Part shown: positions 17,802 to 27,181 of the stretch, piece by piece
Layout of the letters: every line of letters begins with the position of its first letter
Position numbering within the stretch: position 1 is the stretch's first letter
Origin: Cyanidium caldarium
Lineage: Eukaryota > Rhodophyta > Bangiophyceae > Cyanidiales > Cyanidiaceae
Assembly (NCBI GenBank): GCA_026184775.1
Contig: JANCYW010000017.1
Coordinates: 62,001 to 126,000, forward strand
Length of the DNA: 64,000 bases
Direction of reading: 5' to 3'
Translations under genes and position numbers: made by a program
Notes under the pieces: generated by a model
Seen by the model: only the letters and a program-made list of their open reading frames with translations
Database searches by the model: none
What the model was told of the DNA's origin: nothing

Positions 17802-19022
17802 ATGACTCGCCCGATCTTCATCGCGCCAATTTGCACACCCTTCGTTGCCCGTCTCACCCCACTCCGTAACGTCACCCGCGCTCGCCCCTCATCCTCCCGC
17901 CGCTCCTCCCACCTGCTCGCGGTCTCCGCCCCAGACCGCCCCTCCACCGACACCGCGTCGCTCTCGCTGCCGCGCAACTCCCGCAACGAGCCGTGGGTGG
18001 AGCAGCGATCGCGACCTCGCCGCAACCGCAAGACGGACGGCATGCGGGACATGGTGCGGGAGAACCTGGTGCTGCCGTGCAACCTGGTGTACCCACTGTT
18101 CATCCACGACGAGACGCACGCTGAAGACATCGCGGTGATGCCCGGCTGTCAGCGGCACTCGCAAGCGTCGATGCTGCGCGAGGTGGGCGAGGCGCTGGCG
18201 CTGGGCGTGCGGCACGTCATCCTGTTTCCCAAGATCGCTGAAGACTTGAAGAGCAACCACGCACACGAGTGTTACAATCCCGACGGGCTGGTGCCGCGGG
18301 CGGTGGCGGCCATCAAGGAGCGCTTCGGCTCGCAGGTGAGTGTTTGGACGGATGTGGCGCTGGATCCGTACTCGGATCAGGGGCACGACGGTGTGGTCAG
18401 CGAAGACGGCAACGGCGACGGCGGCTGCGGGCGGATCCTGAATGATGTCACCGTGGACATGCTCTGTCGGCAAGCGCTGTGTCACGCGCGCGCCGGGGCT
18501 GACATCGTGGCGCCCTCGGACATGATGGATGGGCGAGTGGGCGCCATCCGCGATGCGCTAGACGCCGACGGTTTCACCGATGTGTCCATCGTCGCGTACA
18601 CTGCCAAATACGCTTCCGCATTCTACGGGCCGTTCCGCGGCGCGCTGGACTCGGCACCGCGAGCCACCAGCCGCGCGCCGCAAAACAAGCGCACCTACCA
18701 GATGGACCCGGGCAATTATCGTGAGGCCTTGCTGGAGGCGTCGCTGGACGTGGGCGAGGGCGCCGATATGCTGATGGTGAAGCCGGGCGTGCCCTACCTG
18801 GACATTATCCGGGCGCTGCACGACAACACCGACCTGCCCATCTCTGCTTACCACGTCAGCGGCGAGTACGCTATGCTCAAGGCGGCCGCCGAGCGCGGGT
18901 GGATCGACGAGCGCGAGGCGGTGCTGGAGACGCTGCTCTGTCTGAAGAGAGCCGGTGCCACCTCCATCCTCACCTACTACGCCAAACAAGCAGCTGCCTG
19001 GATGCAAGGCAGTCGGAGGTAA
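17802..19022 (+). CDS. hemB: Delta-aminolevulinic acid dehydratase (porphobilinogen synthase), plastid type
   Basis: It condenses two 5-aminolevulinate molecules into porphobilinogen, the second committed step to heme and chlorophyll. The first ATG gives 406 residues. About 65 Arg/Ser/Thr-rich residues form a transit peptide before RNRKTDGMRDMVRE, the conserved family start. Schiff-base lysines are K269 (VAYTAKYASAFYG) and K327 (MLMVKPGVPYLDI). The metal loop reads DVALDPYSDQGHDG, with Asp in place of the three Cys of animal zinc enzymes, which is the Mg-dependent form of plants and algae. This is the best evidence in the window for a plastid-bearing host. Confidence 0.96.
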   Translation: MTRPIFIAPICTPFVARLTPLRNVTRARPSSSRRSSHLLAVSAPDRPSTDTASLSLPRNSRNEPWVEQRSRPRRNRKTDGMRDMVRENLVLPCNLVYPLFIHDETHAEDIAVMPGCQRHSQASMLREVGEALALGVRHVILFPKIAEDLKSNHAHECYNPDGLVPRAVAAIKERFGSQVSVWTDVALDPYSDQGHDGVVSEDGNGDGGCGRILNDVTVDMLCRQALCHARAGADIVAPSDMMDGRVGAIRDALDADGFTDVSIVAYTAKYASAFYGPFRGALDSAPRATSRAPQNKRTYQMDPGNYREALLEASLDVGEGADMLMVKPGVPYLDIIRALHDNTDLPISAYHVSGEYAMLKAAAERGWIDEREAVLETLLCLKRAGATSILTYYAKQAAAWMQGSRR

Positions 19023-19251
19023 AGGGATACGTTGTCTTGCCACACCGGCCCCGAGAACGAGGTCTGCGGGACGTTGCGCCGCGCGACCCGACGACCGTCA
19101 GACGCGAGATTGCGACAGCGCCCTGCTGGTTTTTCCTTCGACGTGTACGGTGCCGGCTGACGGGCCAGTATTGTTTTGCATGGATGGCGGGGCACACAAA
19201 GGGCGGGCGAAAGACGGAAAACAGTCGCCTCGTCGAATTCGACTAGACCGG

Positions 19252-20472
19252 ATGCTATTCAAACGGTTCCGCCTGTTCACGCTGTTGACACTGGTGACCG
19301 CGTTGGCGTTGCTGGCACTGCTGGCGTTGCGACGGGGCGATCATCAACGCCCGAAGGTGCAGGCACCACGTCCGCCACCACCGCTACCGCGAGAGAAAGC
19401 GGTGGCACGGTCGTGCGGTGAAGTGCACGAGCTGGAGCAGTTCCTGAACTGCGCCGCGCAGCACAGTTGGAGAGGAACGAGCAGCGCGGATGTGGACGAG
19501 CTGATGCGGCTGGCAGCGGAGCGCATAGGGGCGCCCACGTCGTTCGTGGACTCGTACGGACTGGTGCTGGAGCCGGAGCGAAACTGGTGCCACCGAAAAG
19601 CGAGGTATTTACGGCAAGCCGCTCAACAGAAGAACACCAACCAGACGACGGGGCAGGCGTTCTTCCAAGAGAACTGGGAGCCCAACTTTTCGTGCGCCCT
19701 CGAGGAGCGTCTCGGCCGCTACGGCGACGGCGGCAAGTGGGTGTGCGACGTGCACAGCCTGCACTTGCGCCCGCAACTTTTTCGCAGTCTGGGCCACTCT
19801 CAATACCGCTGTGTGGTGTACAGCTTCGGCAGCAACAACGACTTCAGTTTTGAGGAGCGCTTGCACGAGCGGCTGCCGCATTGTCAGATCTTCGTGTTTG
19901 ACGCCACCTCTTCCCCGCCGGACCCGCCCCGTGACTACATCCAGTACTATTCCCGCATGCTCAGGGCGGCCGAGAGCAGCGACTCGCTGGGCGACATCGT
20001 GACCGACTTGAACCACTGGGAGCAACCGGTGAACTTGGAGGTGCTGAAAGTCGACATCGAACACGGCGAATACGACGCGCTGCTGGGGGCGTTTGACATT
20101 GCCAAACTGATCCGCACGGGCCATAAGAAGCTCTCGGAGCTGAACGATGAGGAGAGCCGTGCGCTGCTGACGTGGCGGGCGCTGCGACGAGCACGCCAAG
20201 TGCTGATCGAGCTGCATTTTTTGGAGAATGCAACGGAGAGCGGCCACGCCTTCTTCGAAGGCATGGACGAGGCCGGCTTTGTGATCTTCCACAAAGAGCC
20301 CAACATCCAATACACAGGTGGAACCTTTGTCGAGTACGCTTTTTTGAGACTCGAGGACTCGTTCTTCCGCGACGAACACGGTCGGCACCTCGGGGAGACG
20401 ATCCGACACGGTGGCAGCGCGAGTCTTCCGCATCCGTGCAAGGCGCAAGAGGGGCGGCGCCCAGCGGGATAG
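19252..20472 (+). CDS. METTL24-like (Methyltransf_22 family) type II membrane protein
   Basis: This 406-residue protein has one signal anchor (FTLLTLVTALALLALLAL) near the N-terminus, then a Pro-rich stem. An ATG at 19180 would add 24 polar residues. The luminal domain reads NWEPNFSCALEERLG, GDGGKWVCDVHSL and CVVYSFGSNNDFSFEE, which is the SAM-fold start of the family. FVFDAT and LEVLKVDIEHGEYDAL follow as the second acidic motif. C-terminal strands VLIELHFLE and GFVIFHKEPNIQ fit FkbM-type methyltransferases. Members are poorly characterised; a role in modifying secreted or surface glycans is plausible because of topology. It lies 229 bp after hemB on the same strand, with no sign of functional linkage. 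Confidence 0.68.
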   Translation: MLFKRFRLFTLLTLVTALALLALLALRRGDHQRPKVQAPRPPPPLPREKAVARSCGEVHELEQFLNCAAQHSWRGTSSADVDELMRLAAERIGAPTSFVDSYGLVLEPERNWCHRKARYLRQAAQQKNTNQTTGQAFFQENWEPNFSCALEERLGRYGDGGKWVCDVHSLHLRPQLFRSLGHSQYRCVVYSFGSNNDFSFEERLHERLPHCQIFVFDATSSPPDPPRDYIQYYSRMLRAAESSDSLGDIVTDLNHWEQPVNLEVLKVDIEHGEYDALLGAFDIAKLIRTGHKKLSELNDEESRALLTWRALRRARQVLIELHFLENATESGHAFFEGMDEAGFVIFHKEPNIQYTGGTFVEYAFLRLEDSFFRDEHGRHLGETIRHGGSASLPHPCKAQEGRRPAG

Positions 20473-20950
20473 CGGCCGATACGCTGGTGCTGTAGGGCGC
20501 GTGTCAGTGGACGATATGAAGGGCCCTTTGGGGAATATTCCAGACGCTTATACTCCGCTATTGTGGTCGCATCCGCGGTTGCCGGGTGGATTCACTACAC
20601 ATCCCAAGCACTCTCCGCGCTCGCACGTAAAAGCGGACTTCACGTCGAACCGGATGCTCTACTGCTCGTATACTATACTCGCCAGGCACATGACCTGCCG
20701 AGGCTTACTCGTGCCAGCTTGCATCGCCTCACCGGAGAACCGGTCTCCGCGAAAGCCATGTGCGACAGAACGATGCCATTTGGGCTGTCGAGCGGAACCG
20801 GTGTGAGGCAGCGACGAGGTCGTCAGCTGCCCTCGGACTTGCTAGCGCTAGCTATAAGAGGTGGCTTCCGTCACCTCAAGAGTTGGCGCTGCGCCAGCAC
20901 CACAAGCGGCCCCGTGCAAAAATCGCTGGAATGACGCACCTCTCCGCACC
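20473..20950. other. 478-bp intergenic region before the DUF639 gene
   Basis: It is lower in GC than its surroundings. It contains the palindrome-TATA element at 20841-20858 and no supported reading frame; overlapping open frames have no ATG-led recognisable product. Confidence 0.55.
20841..20858 (+). promoter_or_regulatory. 12-bp palindrome abutting a TATA-like box
   Basis: GCTAGCGCTAGC is a perfect 12-bp palindrome (20841-20852) followed without a gap by TATAAG (20853-20858). The TATA element lies 93 bp before the DUF639-gene ATG, a suitable place for a core promoter with a dimeric-factor site. Promoter function is inferred. Confidence 0.5.
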
Positions 20951-23296
20951 ATGAGGAATCGAACGAGCGAACCAGAGTTGGAGGTGCGCACCGACTCACC
21001 GCAGCAGGGCAGCCCACTGCGCACCCCGTCACAAGCGCTGCGACGGAGAAGCGTCGGGCGCGATCAAGCTACAGAGAAACTGTCTCAGCCAAAGGCTGGT
21101 GAGGCCGAGACGCCGTGTGCCGTGGAAGAGTCCCACGAGACACGCGAACGAAACTGGCGCGATGCCATTGCAACCGCCTGCGCGGACATGCTTCACGTCA
21201 CCCTGGACGATTTGCGGCGACGCCACGAGCGATACCGGAGTGAGCGGCAGGGCAAAGCGCCCGGGGCCGCTGATCGCTCTTTCGCTATCGACGAGGGCGA
21301 CCTGGGCGCCCGGGCTCCGCGCGACTTTGCCGACTATGTCATCATGAAGACGCTGCGGGCGCACGACGTCTTTAGCATGCAGAACGCGCGCTCGTGGACG
21401 TTCAATCTCATGGACCGCACCGGTGACGGACGGGCGTATCGCCCCGAGTTTGTGCGCTACGCGCCGTTGATGCCGCCCATCGCGGACGGCGCTATCGCCG
21501 AGCTAGAGTTTGAAGTGCTGGCGGGACGCGCCCACCGGCAGAGCGACTGCAACGAAGAAGCCCAGAATGGCGATCAGCAGGGTGACGCTGACGGCAGCAG
21601 CCGCGGAGTGCGCCCAGTCGACGCGGCGGAGCCGTTTATTGGCTTTGAGACGTGGGACTCGTTTTTGGCGGCGCTCGTCAAAATACTTACCAAACCCAAG
21701 CCCGAATGGACCGAAGCGAAGAAGCTGCTGCAAGTCGAGCCGGGCGAGCTGTTGGTCAAGTCGCACACGGCGATAGACCATTCGGGGATGTTCCCGATTC
21801 CCGGCAAGTTGTTTCTCTCGGAGCGGTACCTGGCCTTCATTGCCGCCCTGGGCAGGTCGCATTTTCTGTTGCCGCTGGAGTTGGTGCGCGGCATCAGCAC
21901 CACCGAGTTGCCGATCATCCGTCGCGACTGCCTGGTGGTCACCTTTGAGCCGCCGAGCCGCAAGGACTTCGCCGCCGACACCCCAGTGATCCGCTTCGCG
22001 CCCTCCACCGGCGCGGAGCGTCGGCTGCTGTTTTCGTTCAGCGAGTTTCGGTACGCCACCCAGCGCGACGCGTGGCACGCCTACGTCTCCGAGATGGCGG
22101 CATCATTCTGGTGTGCTCGCCGCAACAACCTGATCGCTGACGGCGTTGCCCGCATGGCGATGCGACTGCCGCGCGAACTTTCTGAGACGAGCAGCGCGGC
22201 CATCGCCGACGCGGCGTCGATGCGGCCGGCAGCCGCCGAGCTCCCCAAGTCGGCGATGCGCGCCGCAAGCGGCAACACCGTGGAGCGATCGGAGACGGCG
22301 GACGTAACGGAGGTGGCATCGCTGTATTATGCGGACTTGCCGCCGCCGGTGTTGGCGCGAGTGGCGCGCATGAACATTATCCGCTCGCGGGCTTTGAAAC
22401 GCGTGAATCAGGGCGCGCTGCCCACACGGCTGTTGGTGTTCGCACCCGATTGGCGCTTAGAATCCTCGGACACGGGTGGCGCTACCTCTGACGATGGCGA
22501 GGTGTTGCGGCGGAAGCACGAGGCCCTCAGCAAGTATGTGGCGGCTGCGAAACAAATTGCCGATGGCGAGCGCCGCTCATGGCTTTCGCGCGCCGTCCAG
22601 CGAGTGAACGTGAACCTGGAGGTGAATCGGAGGCGGCGGGAGGCTGAGCGCGAGGACGAGCCGCTCGACATCTCGTTGTTGAGCCGGAATATCGCCCTAT
22701 TTATTGAGCTGCTGGCCCCGTTTGTGGTGCTTTTTCAGGGCCTGCAGTACGTGGTGCAGTGGGTACAACCGGTGCTGTCGGCCATTGTGTTGGTGGCACT
22801 GCTGGTGATGGTGGCCATGAACTGGGTGAAGTACCTGTTCCCCGTCGCGCTCGCCACGTATGCGGTGTTTCTGCTGCTCATTCGGGTGCAGCTGGCGGGT
22901 CCGGCGGCATCGGATCAGGCGGTGGCGACGGCATCGGAGCGCACCACCTCTTTTAGCCTCATCATGCGCGTGCACAACGGATTGCGGGTGACGCAATCAG
23001 CGTTGCAGGCGATGAACTACCACCTGGCGAAGGTGGAGAGCCTGCACTTGTGGCGCGCACCACACCTGACTTGGCGATACTTGGCGGCGCTGGCGTTGGT
23101 GGTGGCGGTAACGGCGGTCGTGCCGTTCCGATGGCTCTTCGGCCTGCTAGTGGTGTACTGCTTCACGCTCCAGTTTCGCAACCCTGACGCTCGCGACTTT
23201 GTGGACGAGTGGTACGAAGCCATTCCCGGCCGCGCGCCACCCGGGGAAGGGGCCACAGCTGCCTTGAGGACGCGTGCGGAGGCGCCTGTTACGTAA
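20951..23296 (+). CDS. GRAM-domain / DUF639 membrane protein
   Basis: The product has 781 residues from the first ATG. The N-terminal 100 residues are polar. A GRAM-like core occurs at about residues 255-390: KLLQVEPGELLVKSHTAID, FPIPGKLFLSERYLAFI and LPLELVRGIS. This matches the plant DUF639 family pattern (KxLLKVEPxExVxxST, then PGxLYLT). The C-terminal third has four to five hydrophobic segments, for instance NIALFIELLAPFVVLFQGL, IVLVALLVMVAMNW and YLAALALVVAVTAVV. GRAM domains bind phosphoinositides or membrane contact partners. DUF639 proteins are plant and algal and have no settled function. The protein is probably anchored in an internal membrane with the GRAM domain in the cytosol. 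Confidence 0.72.
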   Translation: MRNRTSEPELEVRTDSPQQGSPLRTPSQALRRRSVGRDQATEKLSQPKAGEAETPCAVEESHETRERNWRDAIATACADMLHVTLDDLRRRHERYRSERQGKAPGAADRSFAIDEGDLGARAPRDFADYVIMKTLRAHDVFSMQNARSWTFNLMDRTGDGRAYRPEFVRYAPLMPPIADGAIAELEFEVLAGRAHRQSDCNEEAQNGDQQGDADGSSRGVRPVDAAEPFIGFETWDSFLAALVKILTKPKPEWTEAKKLLQVEPGELLVKSHTAIDHSGMFPIPGKLFLSERYLAFIAALGRSHFLLPLELVRGISTTELPIIRRDCLVVTFEPPSRKDFAADTPVIRFAPSTGAERRLLFSFSEFRYATQRDAWHAYVSEMAASFWCARRNNLIADGVARMAMRLPRELSETSSAAIADAASMRPAAAELPKSAMRAASGNTVERSETADVTEVASLYYADLPPPVLARVARMNIIRSRALKRVNQGALPTRLLVFAPDWRLESSDTGGATSDDGEVLRRKHEALSKYVAAAKQIADGERRSWLSRAVQRVNVNLEVNRRRREAEREDEPLDISLLSRNIALFIELLAPFVVLFQGLQYVVQWVQPVLSAIVLVALLVMVAMNWVKYLFPVALATYAVFLLLIRVQLAGPAASDQAVATASERTTSFSLIMRVHNGLRVTQSALQAMNYHLAKVESLHLWRAPHLTWRYLAALALVVAVTAVVPFRWLFGLLVVYCFTLQFRNPDARDFVDEWYEAIPGRAPPGEGATAALRTRAEAPVT

Positions 23297-23448
23297 AACG
23301 ATGTTTCGAATTCCGTCTTTTCACAGTGCGTCTTCTCGCCCTGAGCGCCCGAGAGGGGCCTCTCGTTCTGCGTTCTCACTGACCCGCTCATGCCCTCAAA
23401 CTTTGAGCTGATAGTCGGCGCTGGGCGTCAGCGACTCGTGCCAACAGG

Positions 23449-24459
23449 ATGGAATCCCAGGTGAGGCCCATGAGCCGGCCATTAACGCCTGCCAACGAGC
23501 CGCCGAAGGCTGCGGCGCCCGACCCGCAGACTTTCATTCGGGCACTTGCAGCCTACTTGGCCAAGCCGGTTGGCGGTGCCGCAACGCCCAACCGGGTGAA
23601 CCAGTTGGATGCTCTGGAAATCGACGGGCAGATTCTGCACAGCTTATGGGAGTCGCTGGGAGAGGTTTTCCACGGCCACCTCCAGGGCGTGTCTCTGCGG
23701 TTGCAAGCGGAGCTGCGGGCGGCCTTGCGTTTTCTCTACTTCTACTGGAGCGTCTGGCAGGACCGCCCGTCACCGGGAAACACCTACCAAAATCTGCGGT
23801 ACACGTCAGCGGACGGCGCCTCGATGGTATCTCCTGAGCTGCTGCCGCCGCTCTCCCGGATGCAAAAGCTCATCACCGGCGTCGTCTATGTCGGTTTGCG
23901 ATACATGAGCGAGCGGCTGGACCGGTCGGACGAGTTCCTGCTCCGATATGCCACCGCCAGACGCGCGATGGCGTTCACCGAGTCCCTGGTTCGGCTTGCG
24001 GATGCGCTCAACTACGTGCTTTTCCTCTACGATGGTCGGTACCGCTCACCGCTGGATCGCATGCTGGGCATGCAGCTTTGCTACCAACGCGACGGTGCGG
24101 TGCGCAATTTGAACTTTGAGCTGCTCAATCGACAGCTGGTCTGGGAAGGGTTCACGGACTTTTTGCTCTTCTTGTTGCCGCTGCTGGAGTCGAGGCCGTT
24201 GCAAGAGTTCCAACGAGTTTGGTCCGCCTCTCTCAGCCGTGACGCGAGATCGCTGGGCGGCGAGCATGACTCCGAGCCGTCCACAACAACGTGCGCTGCG
24301 TGCGGAAGCAACAAGCCCCTCATGCCGCACCGCGCAAAGCCATGCGGCCACGCTTTCTGTTACGCCTGCATATCGGTAGAGCTGTCGTCGCGCAGCCGGT
24401 ACCGATGCCCGCGATGCCGCAGCCTGGTCGACGGATGCAAGCGCCTGATAGATAAATGA
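23449..24459 (+). CDS. PEX2: Peroxin-2, RING ubiquitin ligase of peroxisome import
   Basis: PEX2, with PEX10 and PEX12, forms the membrane complex that ubiquitinates the receptor PEX5. The 336-residue protein has the PEX2 start motif RVNQLDALEIDGQI, then a hydrophobic central region with membrane helices. A C-terminal RING follows: CAACGSNKPLMPH, CGHAFCYAC, CPRC, giving the eight zinc ligands. Length and order match the family. It implies functional peroxisomes, which fits the fused beta-oxidation enzyme at 44676. It is convergent with the ascorbate gene (240-bp gap). Confidence 0.9.
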   Translation: MESQVRPMSRPLTPANEPPKAAAPDPQTFIRALAAYLAKPVGGAATPNRVNQLDALEIDGQILHSLWESLGEVFHGHLQGVSLRLQAELRAALRFLYFYWSVWQDRPSPGNTYQNLRYTSADGASMVSPELLPPLSRMQKLITGVVYVGLRYMSERLDRSDEFLLRYATARRAMAFTESLVRLADALNYVLFLYDGRYRSPLDRMLGMQLCYQRDGAVRNLNFELLNRQLVWEGFTDFLLFLLPLLESRPLQEFQRVWSASLSRDARSLGGEHDSEPSTTTCAACGSNKPLMPHRAKPCGHAFCYACISVELSSRSRYRCPRCRSLVDGCKRLIDK

Positions 24460-24592
24460 GGCGATCGGCTCGTTGCAAGACAAGGTAAGCGCTGACGCAC
24501 ATGGAGGTGTTGCCAATGACAGCCTGATGTGTGTTGCGCTGGCGAGGCACAAAAAAGAAGACTTCTTCACGCAAGATAAGTTCGCTTTGAGA

Positions 24593-24637
24593 CCGAAAAC
24601 GAAAATTACGAAAACAACGCGACCCGAAAACGAAAAT
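24593..24637. repeat. Cluster of five CGAAAA hexamers
   Basis: CGAAAA occurs five times in 43 bp, within an A-rich island between two convergent genes. CCGAAAACGAAAAT is present twice (24593-24606 and 24624-24637). Confidence 0.8.
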
Positions 24638-24699
24638 CAAACGCGGGCGCATTTGCGTTTCGCGGGCAATTTTCAAGGTAACCTTTATGCTTTTTGTCC

Positions 24700-26412
24700 T
24701 CATTGCAACACAGGCACGTCCACCGCAGCCATCTGCTCATCACCAGGAACATGCGGTCGCTCTCTGTCCTGCAGCAGCAGCACTTCCACAAGCTCATTGG
24801 TCATGATGTGCTTGGGATCGAGCTCCGCGTGAAGGCGCTGGAACTCTGCCACGGGGTAGCGCTCTCGGATGCGGCGTCGCATGCGTTCTGTCTGCTGCTC
24901 GACGACGTCCACGCTCTGACCGTTTCGGCGGGGCACTTCGATTTTCGCCCAGTGCTCGTGTGCGTCGTACTGCTCCCACAAGCCGCCTGGCTCAGCACAC
25001 GCGGTCTTGTACTCGATGAACTTTTGTGTGATTTGCTCACGCACCTCGGCGTCTTCGGTTGGCAAATACATGATAATGCCAACCCACGAGAACACGCCAC
25101 CGCCGTCTCCATCGTTACCGCTAACAGCAGTGTCCAACCTCGCCGGGCTCATGCTGGAGGTGCTGCTGCATGTCCAGCGCTGCTCGACAGGTGCCGGGGC
25201 TGGAATGCGACGCTCTTCGATCAGACGCATCAAGCGTTCCATAAACTGCAGGTCGCGTCTCGCGCCTATGGGGGCGTGGAATGCCACTTCGCTCACCCAC
25301 TGCTGTCCGCCGCACTCAAATCCCAAAATGCGGTCGCTCCAGTCGACGCGGACGCCTTGCGAGCGACGCCAAAACTCGGCCTCGGCCCGGTTCACCTGTG
25401 CGATCCAGTCCGTGTCCAGTGGATTCAGACGGATCAGTTGGTCGCGCAGCTCGGCAAAGTGCATGCGGCCGGCATCGCGGATGACAGCCGGATCCGAGCA
25501 CTGCTTTCGCAGCAGCTCCCGCAAAGGCGCCAAACGGTGGGCGTCTCGCTCCGGCATGAGGAGCGGCGCGGACGGAGCCGACGCCAACTGCTCCAATGGA
25601 TTGGAGCACACCACCACCACATCGTCCGTGTACGGTATCCACATGTACCGCACGTGACGATTCTTCCGCAGCAGTTGATCATGCTCCGCAGCTATCTCGT
25701 GCCGTTTTCGCACACTCGTCTCCTCCAGCAGGTAATGCGCCGGCACGCACTGCAGCGTCACCTCGGATACCACTCCAAACGCGCCCAGACCGACGCGCAG
25801 CATATCGAATAGGGGCGAATTGCGGTCCACATGGAGCGTGCCACGAGCCGGCGTTACGATCAGGAAGTCGACCACCTGCTCGTCGACAGGCGGCAGACAT
25901 GCGCCCGTGCCATGCGCGCCCGCCTGTATAAAACCACCAATTTGCTGCTCCGCAATAGAGGCGAAATTTTGCAGCACCAAACCGTGAGGCCGCAGCGCTT
26001 CCATCACTTGGGACACTCTGGCGCCTGCTTGCACCCGAACTGTGCCTCGCCTTGTGTTCACGCTCAACACCTGGTCGCACAGCGCCAAACTCAACATGCC
26101 CTCCGGCTCGAACGCCAGCCCATTCGGCGACAGTGCGCTGCCCACAGGGCGCAATTTACGACCCAGTGCATGGTGCTTCCTCACCGCCGCTTCCACCTCT
26201 GTCAGTTTCTCCGGTGTCACCAGCTCCCGGACTTGCACCCGGTGGGTCGCCGACCAGTTGTACAGCACGTGCGCGTCGGTGGCGGCGTCGTCCAACCCGC
26301 CCACCGTTTCAGCCTCCAATCGCGCCTCTGACGACTGCGTGCACGCCCAAGCCACTGCACCCAAGCACAACGTGGTTCGGCACGCACTTGCATTTAGCAG
26401 GCGCGCCCACAT
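24700..26412 (-). CDS. GLDH: L-galactono-1,4-lactone dehydrogenase-like, ascorbate synthesis
   Basis: The enzyme oxidises L-galactono-1,4-lactone to ascorbate at the mitochondrial inner membrane, passing electrons to cytochrome c. The first ATG gives 570 residues, with an Arg/Ala presequence (MWARLLNASACRTTLC). The FAD domain has YNWSATHRVQVRELVTPEKL and RPVGSALSPNGL, where Leu (about residue 94) replaces the His that binds FAD covalently in animal gulonolactone oxidase. LQNFASIAEQQIGGFIQAGA and HGTGACLPPVDEQV follow, then RYMWIPYTDDVVVV. These match plant GLDH closely. In plants the protein also assists complex I assembly. It is head-to-head with mitochondrial L17 across 120 bp. Confidence 0.9.
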   Translation of the reverse strand: MWARLLNASACRTTLCLGAVAWACTQSSEARLEAETVGGLDDAATDAHVLYNWSATHRVQVRELVTPEKLTEVEAAVRKHHALGRKLRPVGSALSPNGLAFEPEGMLSLALCDQVLSVNTRRGTVRVQAGARVSQVMEALRPHGLVLQNFASIAEQQIGGFIQAGAHGTGACLPPVDEQVVDFLIVTPARGTLHVDRNSPLFDMLRVGLGAFGVVSEVTLQCVPAHYLLEETSVRKRHEIAAEHDQLLRKNRHVRYMWIPYTDDVVVVCSNPLEQLASAPSAPLLMPERDAHRLAPLRELLRKQCSDPAVIRDAGRMHFAELRDQLIRLNPLDTDWIAQVNRAEAEFWRRSQGVRVDWSDRILGFECGGQQWVSEVAFHAPIGARRDLQFMERLMRLIEERRIPAPAPVEQRWTCSSTSSMSPARLDTAVSGNDGDGGGVFSWVGIIMYLPTEDAEVREQITQKFIEYKTACAEPGGLWEQYDAHEHWAKIEVPRRNGQSVDVVEQQTERMRRRIRERYPVAEFQRLHAELDPKHIMTNELVEVLLLQDRERPHVPGDEQMAAVDVPVLQ

Positions 26413-26532
26413 GGACGGGAAGCTTGCTCTCCGCGGAGGGCGTCGACGTCTGCACCGATACGTGCGCCGCAAGTTCGGTCGTTTCGCGTGTCGGCGCGTC
26501 CTCTCGCAGGTCGTTCCCTCCGGCTGTCGGCC
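26413..26532. promoter_or_regulatory. 120-bp bidirectional promoter region, GLDH / bL17m
   Basis: The two ATGs face away from each other 120 bp apart, so the promoters and leaders of both genes must share this stretch or overlap the genes. I see no clear TATA box. Confidence 0.5.
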
Positions 26533-26976
26533 ATGAGGCACCGCCACGGTTTTGCCAAGCTGGGCCGGGACACCGCGCACCGTCTGTCGATGCTGCGCAA
26601 CATGGTGTCCAGCCTGATCGAGCACGAAAGCATCGAGACCACGGTGGCCAAGGCGAAAGCGCTGCGGCGCGTTGCGGATCGCATGATCACGCTGGGGAAA
26701 CGAGGTGACGGGCCGTCCCGCATACGCGCCAACGGCTTTGTGCGCGGCAAGCCTCTGGTAGACAAGCTGTTTACGGAGCTGGCAGCGCGGTACAGAGACC
26801 GACCCGGCGGCTACACGCGCATGATGCGCTCGAGGTACCGACGCGGCGACTGCGCCCCGATGGCAGTGATCGAACTGGTCGACTCGCCCAAAGGTGTCAT
26901 CCAGCGCGTGCCATACACCTATGCCAAGCAGGGCTTGCTAACTATCGGCAAGCAACTTGGTGGCTCGACCCCGTAA
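26533..26976 (+). CDS. Mitochondrial large-subunit ribosomal protein bL17m
   Basis: The 147-residue product starts MRHRHGFAKLGRDTAHRLSM, the bL17 start, and continues LRNMVSSLIEHESIETTVAK. NGFVRGKPLVDKLFTELAAR and RPGGYTRMMRSRYRRGDCAP follow. The GFVRG-KLFTELA-RYxDRxGGYTR order is the plant mitochondrial L17 form rather than the cyanobacterial/plastid one. No separate presequence is visible, as in plant mitochondrial L17. It binds near the tunnel exit of the large subunit. It shares its promoter region with GLDH, another mitochondrial protein gene. Confidence 0.88.
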   Translation: MRHRHGFAKLGRDTAHRLSMLRNMVSSLIEHESIETTVAKAKALRRVADRMITLGKRGDGPSRIRANGFVRGKPLVDKLFTELAARYRDRPGGYTRMMRSRYRRGDCAPMAVIELVDSPKGVIQRVPYTYAKQGLLTIGKQLGGSTP

Positions 26977-27181
26977 TCTGTCGCCAACGGTCGACACCGC
27001 GGTGACTTTGGGCACGCCCGCGCTGCCGTGAACGGGTCTGGCCACCATCTTTTGTCCCCGACTTTGGTACAGCGTCCCCTAAAGCTTTGCGTGGTTCCAT
27101 GGTACCGCTCTCAACTGCCGAAACGATCCACCTACCACCCTTCTCAGTTGTCGCCCGCGCTGCCCGTCGCGGATCCGACCG

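Noticed and set aside
20411-20806. 131-codon frame after the METTL24-like gene
   Set aside because: Overlaps the end of that gene in another frame, with no signal, domain or regular composition.
21408-21440. EF-hand-like sequence (MDRTGDGRAYRPEF) in the DUF639 protein
   Set aside because: Loop positions 3, 5 and 12 do not supply a full ligand set and the flanking helices do not fit; probably chance.
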